A stretch of 6,083 nucleotides of DNA, from contig CAKSVK010000196.1 of assembly GCA_934502905.1 (NCBI GenBank), positions 1 through 6,083 on the forward strand, written 5' to 3'. How positions within the stretch are numbered: the stretch's first letter is position 1; each line of letters starts with the position of its first letter. The notes beneath the pieces were generated by a model. It had not been told where the DNA came from and did no database searches. It was given only the letters and a program-made list of their open reading frames with translations. Shown in pieces: positions 5,945 through 6,083 of the stretch. This DNA is from an uncultured Chitinophagaceae bacterium (GTDB lineage Bacteria > Bacteroidota > Bacteroidia > Chitinophagales > Chitinophagaceae). A program made the position numbers and the translations under genes.

Positions 5945-6083
5945 CCCTAAACAACAAATACTTATGGCTTGACAAATATTCTATTGATGATGTAACAAAG
6001 AAAAAGAGAGATGCCGTCACATCCCTCTTTGAATACTTAGCGTAAAACAGGTATCACTTTCCCTGGCAGGTAGCGTGTACCTA
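5945..6083 (+). other. Non-coding leader downstream of the FecR gene
   Basis: These 139 bases hold no convincing open frame; the ATG at 5964 meets a stop after one codon. The end of the window (6039-6083) is open in one frame but has no start codon. In this position a sigma/FecR locus usually has the 5' leader of a SusC-like transporter gene, so this is probably that leader. The inference rests on gene order only. Confidence 0.4.
6003..6030 (+). promoter_or_regulatory. Hairpin downstream of the FecR gene (terminator or transporter leader element)
   Basis: AAAGAGAGATG at 6003-6013 pairs with CATCCCTCTTT at 6020-6030 in 10 of 11 positions (one A-C mismatch) around the 6-nt loop CCGTCA. It is preceded by an A-rich run and its right arm ends in TTT, followed by GAATACTTAG rather than a T-run. 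It could be a weak bidirectional terminator that lowers read-through from sigma/FecR, or a structured element in the 5' leader of the next gene. Confidence 0.5.

Overview
The window looks like a chromosomal piece of a Bacteroidota bacterium, most likely a Chitinophagaceae member such as a Chitinophaga relative. The grounds are an ECF sigma factor of the Bacteroidota expansion type paired with a FecR/DUF4974 anti-sigma factor, secreted carbohydrate-active enzymes with Bacteroidota-style lipoprotein signals, weak or absent Shine-Dalgarno sequences before most genes, and moderate GC. The genus is an inference from gene style; no marker gene is present.

Layout from left to right. Bases 2-166 are the 3' end of a plus-strand TPR-type gene. 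Bases 167-473 are a convergent intergenic region. It is filled by two copies of a 102-bp imperfect direct repeat (122-223 and 344-445, 84/102 identical by hand count), and the first copy overlaps the end of the TPR gene. Between the copies lies a strongly hairpin-forming stretch (about 225-331). Bases 474-3863 hold a minus-strand three-gene cluster with gaps of only 28-29 nt. In transcription order it encodes a Sec-exported GH123-like/DUF4091 glycosidase, an endonuclease/exonuclease/phosphatase (EEP)-fold lipoprotein, and a GH16 laminarinase-type lipoprotein. Bases 3864-4198 are a 335-bp divergent promoter region. Bases 4199-5944 encode the sigma factor and its FecR-type membrane partner on the plus strand. 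The remaining 139 bases are a non-coding leader with one clear hairpin, where a SusC/TonB-dependent transporter would normally follow outside the window.

How the genes may work together. In Bacteroidota, sigma/FecR pairs usually answer to a SusC-like outer-membrane transporter when it binds a glycan and switch on a polysaccharide utilisation locus. The divergent enzyme cluster supplies an endo-acting beta-glucanase type, a hexosaminidase-like enzyme and a metal-dependent phosphoesterase-like enzyme, all predicted to be exported. A locus for a host- or fungus-derived glycan, perhaps phosphate-bearing, fits this set, but the substrate is not shown by the sequence. The least explained part is the repeat and hairpin region at 122-445.
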